Made by a program: the position numbers and the translations under genes
Part shown: positions 14,668 through 16,926 of the stretch, piece by piece
How positions within the stretch are numbered: the first letter of the stretch is position 1
How the letters are laid out: every line of letters begins with the position of its first letter
Notes under the pieces: model-generated
Database searches by the model: none
Told to the model about the DNA's origin: nothing
The model's input: only the letters and a program-made list of their open reading frames with translations
Source: Parvibaculum sp049651025
GTDB taxonomy: Bacteria > Pseudomonadota > Alphaproteobacteria > Parvibaculales > Parvibaculaceae
DNA length: 16,926 nt
Reading direction: 5' to 3'
Assembly: GCF_049651025.1 (NCBI RefSeq)
Contig: NZ_JBASBH010000088.1
Coordinates: 1 to 16,926, forward strand

Positions 14668-15729
14668 ATGACAGCGATCACATGGGCGCGGCGCAATCTC
14701 TTCTCGAATTGGTGGAACAGCCTGCTGACTGTCTTCGCGCTCTATCTGATCGCGATCAGCGTGCCGCCGCTCTTCGACTGGGCAATTCTCAGCGCCGTAT
14801 GGACAGGCGACAGTCGCGAGGTATGCCTCGGGGAAGGCAAGGGCGCGTGCTGGCCTTTCGTCTCGGCGAATATCGGCCAGTTCATTTACGGCCGCTATCC
14901 GGAAGCGGAAATCTGGCGCGTCAATCTCGCCTTTGCGCTCGGCGCCGCCGGACTTGCGCCGCTGCTTATTCCGGCGATCCCGGCAAAGCGCTGGAACGTC
15001 ATCTATCTGCTGATCGTCTATCCGCTTGTCGCTTTCGTGTTGCTGATCGGCGACCGCCCGGGCCTGCCGCGCGTTGACACGGATCGCTGGGGCGGGCTTC
15101 TCGTGACACTGGTTGTCGCGGTGACGGGCATTGTCGCGTCGTTCCCGATCGGCATTCTGCTGGCGCTGGGACGGCGCTCCGAGATGCCGGTGATCCGCGT
15201 TTTCTCCGTCGCCTTCATCGAGTTCTGGCGCGCGGTGCCGCTCGTCACGGTTCTCTTCATGGCGAGCGTCATGCTGCCGCTCTTCCTGCCGGAGGGCATC
15301 AGCTTCGATAATCTGCTGCGCTGCCTCATCGGCGTCGCACTTTTTTCGTCCGCCTATATGGCCGAGGTGGTGCGCGGCGGGCTGCAGGCAATTCCACGCG
15401 GGCAATATGAAGCGGCGCAGGCTGTCGGCCTGAGCTATTGGCAGACGATGGGTTTCATCATTCTGCCGCAGGCGTTGCGCCATGTGATCCCCGGCATCGT
15501 CAACACCTTCATCGGATTGTTCAAGGACACGACGCTGGTGCTGATCGTCGGCATATTCGATCTGCTCGGTCAGGTGCGTGCGCAATTGAGCGATCCGCAC
15601 TGGGCGGTCCCGCAAGGCGCGACGACCGGCTATGTCTTTGCCGCGCTCGTCTTTTGGGTTTTCTGCTTCGGCATGTCGCGCTACTCGGTGTTCATGGAGC
15701 GGCGGCTCAATACAGGTCACAGGAACTAG
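14668..15729 (+). CDS. aapM: General L-amino acid ABC transporter, permease AapM-like
   Basis: The 353-aa partner permease of AapQ starts at the ATG at 14668, with GGAG 7 nt upstream overlapping the end of aapQ. A first helix spans about residues 21-43, followed by a periplasmic stretch containing two Cys residues in CLGEGKGAC, then further helices. The coupling loop reads IPRGQYEAAQAVGLSYWQT, followed by ILPQALRHVIPG. The C-terminal part, FIGLFKDTTLVLIVG, is typical of amino-acid permeases of this class. It should contact the ATPase AapP, whose gene begins 3 bp after its stop. An upstream in-frame ATG at 14638, inside aapQ, is less likely. Confidence 0.92.
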   Translation: MTAITWARRNLFSNWWNSLLTVFALYLIAISVPPLFDWAILSAVWTGDSREVCLGEGKGACWPFVSANIGQFIYGRYPEAEIWRVNLAFALGAAGLAPLLIPAIPAKRWNVIYLLIVYPLVAFVLLIGDRPGLPRVDTDRWGGLLVTLVVAVTGIVASFPIGILLALGRRSEMPVIRVFSVAFIEFWRAVPLVTVLFMASVMLPLFLPEGISFDNLLRCLIGVALFSSAYMAEVVRGGLQAIPRGQYEAAQAVGLSYWQTMGFIILPQALRHVIPGIVNTFIGLFKDTTLVLIVGIFDLLGQVRAQLSDPHWAVPQGATTGYVFAALVFWVFCFGMSRYSVFMERRLNTGHRN

Positions 15730-15732
15730 CGC

Positions 15733-16476
15733 ATGTCAGTTGAAGCAAAACCCATGATCTCCATCGAGCATGTGCATAAATGGTTCGATGATTTCCATGT
15801 GCTGAAGGACATCAACCTGACGGTGCGCGAGGGCGAACGCATCGTTATCGCCGGGCCTTCCGGTTCGGGGAAGTCGACGCTGATCCGCTGCATCAATCGC
15901 CTCGAAGCGCATAACAAGGGGCGCATCGAGGTCGATGGCGTTGAGCTTACCGACGACCTGAAACGCATCGACGCGGTGCGCCGCGAAGTCGGCATGGTGT
16001 TTCAGCAGTTCAATCTCTTTCCGCATATGACGGTGCTTGATAATTGCACGCTCTCGCCGATCTGGGTGCGCAAGATGCCCAAGGCGGAAGCGGACGCGCT
16101 GGCGATGAAGTTTCTCGAGCGCGTGAAAATTCCCGAGCAGGCGCACAAGTTTCCCGGCCAGCTATCAGGCGGCCAGCAGCAACGCGTGGCAATTGCCCGC
16201 GCGCTCTGCATGACGCCGAAGGTGATGCTGTTCGACGAGCCTACCTCGGCGCTCGACCCCGAGATGATCAAGGAAGTCCTCGACGTCATGGTCGAGCTCG
16301 CCCATGACGGCATGACGATGATTTGCGTCACGCATGAAATGGGCTTCGCACGGCAGGTCGCCAATCGCGTCGTGTTCATGGATCAGGGTGAGATCGTGGA
16401 GGAAGCGCCGCCGGAGGTGTTTTTCAGTGCACCGAAGAGTGAGCGAACGAAGGCATTTCTCGCGCAGATTTTGTGA
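15733..16476 (+). CDS. aapP: General L-amino acid ABC transporter, ATP-binding protein AapP-like
   Basis: This 247-aa cytosolic ATPase of the polar amino-acid uptake class powers the AapQ/AapM channel. Walker A GPSGSGKST is at 41-49, the Q-loop at 91-92 (QQFNLFPHMTV), signature LSGGQ at 144-148, Walker B VMLFDEP at 164-170 and the switch His at 201. Length equals that of GlnQ/HisP/AapP proteins, without extra domains. The ATG has AGGA 8 nt upstream, and the gene directly follows aapM as the last gene of aapJQMP. A hairpin in the palindromic repeat 20 bp downstream ends the operon. Confidence 0.95.
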   Translation: MSVEAKPMISIEHVHKWFDDFHVLKDINLTVREGERIVIAGPSGSGKSTLIRCINRLEAHNKGRIEVDGVELTDDLKRIDAVRREVGMVFQQFNLFPHMTVLDNCTLSPIWVRKMPKAEADALAMKFLERVKIPEQAHKFPGQLSGGQQQRVAIARALCMTPKVMLFDEPTSALDPEMIKEVLDVMVELAHDGMTMICVTHEMGFARQVANRVVFMDQGEIVEEAPPEVFFSAPKSERTKAFLAQIL

Positions 16477-16489
16477 CGGGTGGAAGGAA

Positions 16490-16522
16490 GACGTGGATGG
16501 CCGGGTCAAGTCCGGCCATGAC
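16490..16522 (+). repeat. 33-bp palindromic intergenic repeat, copy 1
   Basis: This unit begins GACGTGGATG and contains the near-palindrome ATGGCCGG (16497-16504) / CCGGCCAT (16512-16519). The same 33-bp unit recurs inverted at 16555 and direct at 16904. Compared with copy 2, it has two swapped base pairs in the stem, on both arms, so pairing is kept. Confidence 0.85.
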
Positions 16523-16537
16523 GGGCTTTTTGTTTTC
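16497..16537 (+). terminator. Terminator of aapJQMP formed by repeat copy 1
   Basis: The repeat's 8-bp stem ATGGCCGG/CCGGCCAT is followed by GACGGGCTTTTTGTTTT, giving the T-tract of a Rho-independent terminator 20 bp after the aapP stop. Confidence 0.75.
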
Positions 16538-16554
16538 CGAGTTTCCCCAAGATC

Positions 16555-16587
16555 GTCATGCGCGGGCTTGACCCGCGCATCCACGTC
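16555..16587 (-). repeat. 33-bp palindromic intergenic repeat, copy 2 (inverted)
   Basis: Read on the minus strand this copy begins GACGTGGATG and has stem GCGCGGG/CCCGCGC. It faces copy 1 and lies 16 bp before the GIY-YIG start codon. It matches copy 3 at all 23 visible positions. Confidence 0.85.
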
Positions 16588-16603
16588 TTTGCTGCGGTGC
16601 TGA

Positions 16604-16891
16604 ATGAAGGGCGGCTGGGTTTACATCATGACGGACAAGCCGAACGGGACGCTCTACGTCGGCGTGACGTCGGACATTGTGGCGCGTGCTTACCAGCATC
16701 GCGAAGGCACCGTCGAAGGCTTTACGAAACGATATGGCCTGACGCGGCTCGTCTATGCGGAGCGGCATGACGATATTGGCGCCGCCATTCAGCGCGAGAA
16801 GAACATGAAGCATTGGCGGCGCGAGTGGAAAGTGAAGCTCATCCATTCGATCAATCCCGATTGGGATGATCTTTATGAGAGTTTGATTTGA
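16604..16891 (+). CDS. GIY-YIG nuclease-domain protein (small, stand-alone)
   Basis: The 95-aa product consists of one GIY-YIG domain and nothing else. VYIMT (6-10) and LYVGVT (17-22) are the two signature strands, Arg28 is in the helix position of the catalytic Arg, and Glu65 in QREKNMKHW fits the metal-binding Glu. The small YhbQ/UPF0213-like group has this layout, common in alphaproteobacteria in many copies; its role is unsettled, with DNA repair or mobile-element functions suggested. The ATG at 16604 gives the usual MKGGWVYI start but has no clear ribosome site. The gene is bracketed by inverted repeat copies at 16555-16587 and 16904-16926, so gene and repeats may move as one unit. Confidence 0.88.
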   Translation: MKGGWVYIMTDKPNGTLYVGVTSDIVARAYQHREGTVEGFTKRYGLTRLVYAERHDDIGAAIQREKNMKHWRREWKVKLIHSINPDWDDLYESLI

Positions 16892-16903
16892 GAGCGAGGG
16901 AAA

Positions 16904-16926
16904 GACGTGGATGCGCGGGTCAAGCC
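16904..16926 (+). repeat. 33-bp palindromic intergenic repeat, copy 3 (cut by window end)
   Basis: The first 23 bases of the repeat are present, GACGTGGATG then CGCGGGTCAAGCC, identical to copy 2 over that length and also preceded by AAA. The rest lies outside the window. It is inverted relative to copy 2, so the two flank the GIY-YIG gene. Confidence 0.75.

Noticed and set aside
13359..15720. Long minus-strand open frames opposite aapQ and aapM
   Set aside because: They mirror well-identified permease genes, have highly charged low-complexity translations, and lack ribosome sites.
16490..16926. CRISPR array
   Set aside because: The three repeat copies are palindromic, in mixed orientation and unevenly spaced around a gene, unlike CRISPR repeats.

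Overview
The window looks like chromosome of a GC-rich alphaproteobacterium, most likely in or near the Hyphomicrobiales (a Parvibaculum-like organism is possible but unproven). The reasons are a complete aapJQMP-type general amino-acid transporter, a bacterial NDUFS4-like complex I accessory protein, a Flp-type pilin, and 33-bp palindromic repeats beside a GIY-YIG gene. No gene identity was checked against a database.

Left end (1-1978): two minus-strand genes for FkbM-like methyltransferases, the first cut by the window edge. Their DNA is visibly richer in A+T than the rest. About 320 bp with only short open frames follows, ending at the 3' end of a tRNA-Pro(UGG) gene. This resembles the edge of an accessory island at a tRNA, probably for surface polysaccharide or glycan modification.

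2056-5440: a two-gene plus-strand operon encodes a NitT/TauT-type ABC transporter (a permease with two fused membrane modules and an ATPase with a C-terminal AAA-associated domain). No binding protein gene is present. It ends at a two-tier hairpin facing a small orphan gene. 5448-7592: the 70-aa unknown gene, the complex I accessory gene, tRNA-Arg(UCU), a lone Flp pilin on the minus strand, and a divergent Sel1-repeat envelope protein.

7647-12186: a plus-strand sugar-lactone oxidase-type flavoprotein converges on a tightly packed minus-strand operon in the order metC, modB, modC, biotinyl-domain gene. The first three are joined by 4-bp ATGA overlaps. There is no modA here.

12367-16476: aapJ, aapQ, aapM and aapP form one plus-strand operon for ATP-driven uptake of polar amino acids. 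Its terminator hairpin lies within a palindromic repeat. A small GIY-YIG nuclease-domain gene follows, bracketed by inverted copies of the same repeat. The strongest unusual signals are this repeat/GIY-YIG cassette, the modBC operon without modA but with metC and a biotinyl protein, the transporter without a binding protein, and the possible island junction at tRNA-Pro.
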